Assembly (NCBI GenBank): GCA_013138855.1
Contig: WTBX01000095.1
Coordinates: forward strand, 1-6,122
Direction: 5' to 3'
DNA from: Methylococcaceae bacterium
GTDB lineage: Bacteria > Pseudomonadota > Gammaproteobacteria > Methylococcales > Methylomonadaceae
Length of the DNA stretch: 6,122 bases
A program made the position numbers and the translations under genes. Below are positions 5,872 through 6,122 of the stretch, piece after piece. The notes below the pieces were generated by a model, which saw only the letters and a program-made list of their open reading frames with translations, was not told the DNA's origin and ran no database searches. Numbering within the stretch: position 1 is the first letter of the stretch; every line of letters begins with the position of its first letter.

Positions 5872-6068
5872 TTCAACGACCTTAATGAAAATATAGAAAG
5901 CACTTGTCTCGCAGCGCGTGTCACATACAAGATAGTAAGTGTTCAGTCCCCCTCTTAAAAAAAGAGGGGTTAGGGGAGATTTTATTAAATAAATCCCCCT
6001 TTTCCAAAGGGGGAGGTGAATACTTACCCTCATTTACCTTAAATTGCCCGATAATGTCAGTCGTTGAA
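5872..6068. repeat. Outer 9-base inverted repeat TTCAACGAC / GTCGTTGAA
   Basis: TTCAACGAC (5872-5880) and its exact reverse complement (6060-6068) enclose the 93-base palindromic element. The arms do not extend further and are not centred on the inner element, so this may be chance or the ends of an older 197-base insertion. Confidence 0.3.
5935..6027. mobile_element. 93-base nested palindromic element, MITE-like
   Basis: The ends GTAAGTGTTCA (5935-5945) and TGAATACTTAC (6017-6027) are inverted repeats matching at 10 of 11 positions. Inside are two hairpins: CCCCTCTT/AAGAGGGG (5949-5956, 5962-5969, loop of five A) and CCCCCTTT/AAAGGGGG (5995-6002, 6006-6013, loop of three). GGGG-AG-ATTT (5973-5982) can instead pair with AAATCCCC (5991-5998). 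No protein is encoded and no flanking duplication is visible. As I recall, CCCCCTTT...AAAGGGGG repeats are scattered between genes in several AT-rich bacteria. The mobile label is inferred from structure. Confidence 0.55.
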
Positions 6069-6122
6069 GCGAAGAATAATGACACTGAAATAGGTATTGC
6101 GCAATGCGGCGCACAATTGATC
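6028..6122. other. Right-edge sequence with no recognised gene
   Basis: An open frame starts at ATG 6054 on the plus strand (MSVVEAKNNDTEIGIAQCG...) and is still open at the window end after 23 codons, but has no Shine-Dalgarno. The minus strand also has open frames entering from the right edge, one ending in TGA at about 6058. A perfect 10-base palindrome ATTGCGCAAT lies at 6096-6105. None of these can be assigned without sequence beyond the edge. Confidence 0.4.

Noticed and set aside
5966..6013. G-quadruplex from the GGGG runs in the right-end palindrome
   Set aside because: Only two G runs are close together; the third is 32 bases away, and there is no fourth run of comparable length. 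The hairpins explain the G and C runs better.
1..6122. tRNA, rRNA, CRISPR array, toxin-antitoxin pair or defence system
   Set aside because: No cloverleaf, ribosomal RNA stretch, regularly spaced repeat with unique spacers, or protein of those families was found.

Overview
This is an AT-rich chromosomal stretch, most likely from a gammaproteobacterium. The gene order trpF-trpB-trpA-accD is typical of that class. The MFS protein resembles gammaproteobacterial HcaT-like permeases, and the dispersed-looking palindromes are of a kind I associate with AT-rich methanotrophs (Methylococcales) or sulfur-oxidising Thiotrichales. The order-level guess is inference and cannot be settled from this window.

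Layout: the left two thirds is read on the minus strand. Going in the direction of transcription, an HcaT-like MFS permease (4124 to 2976) is followed by a 171-base gap. Then comes a tightly packed block: trpF (2804-2181), trpB (2178-976), trpA (979-176) and the 5' end of accD (164 to beyond position 1). The block has a 2-base gap, an ATGA overlap and an 11-base gap between successive genes, so it looks like one translationally coupled operon. It carries the phosphoribosylanthranilate isomerase step and both subunits of tryptophan synthase, joined to the carboxyltransferase beta subunit of acetyl-CoA carboxylase. All catalytic residues I checked are present, and no Trp-codon leader peptide or attenuator is visible.

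The right third is read on the plus strand. A rhomboid-family intramembrane serine protease (4587-5324) diverges from the MFS gene across a 462-base gap. It is followed by a 108-residue membrane protein of unknown function (5478-5804), which has a consensus -10 box upstream and a strong intrinsic terminator downstream. The last 260 bases hold no convincing gene.

The noncoding DNA is the unusual part. The MFS/rhomboid gap has two adjacent imperfect palindromes. Beyond them is an 18-codon leader ORF whose stop codon lies inside the rhomboid Shine-Dalgarno, which is itself in a small hairpin. The trpF leader region has three 9-base TTCGTG repeats and an 18-base palindrome. The right end has a 93-base nested palindrome with 11-base terminal inverted repeats, resembling a miniature mobile element. 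I found no defence system, CRISPR array, insertion-sequence transposase or clearly new multi-gene system.
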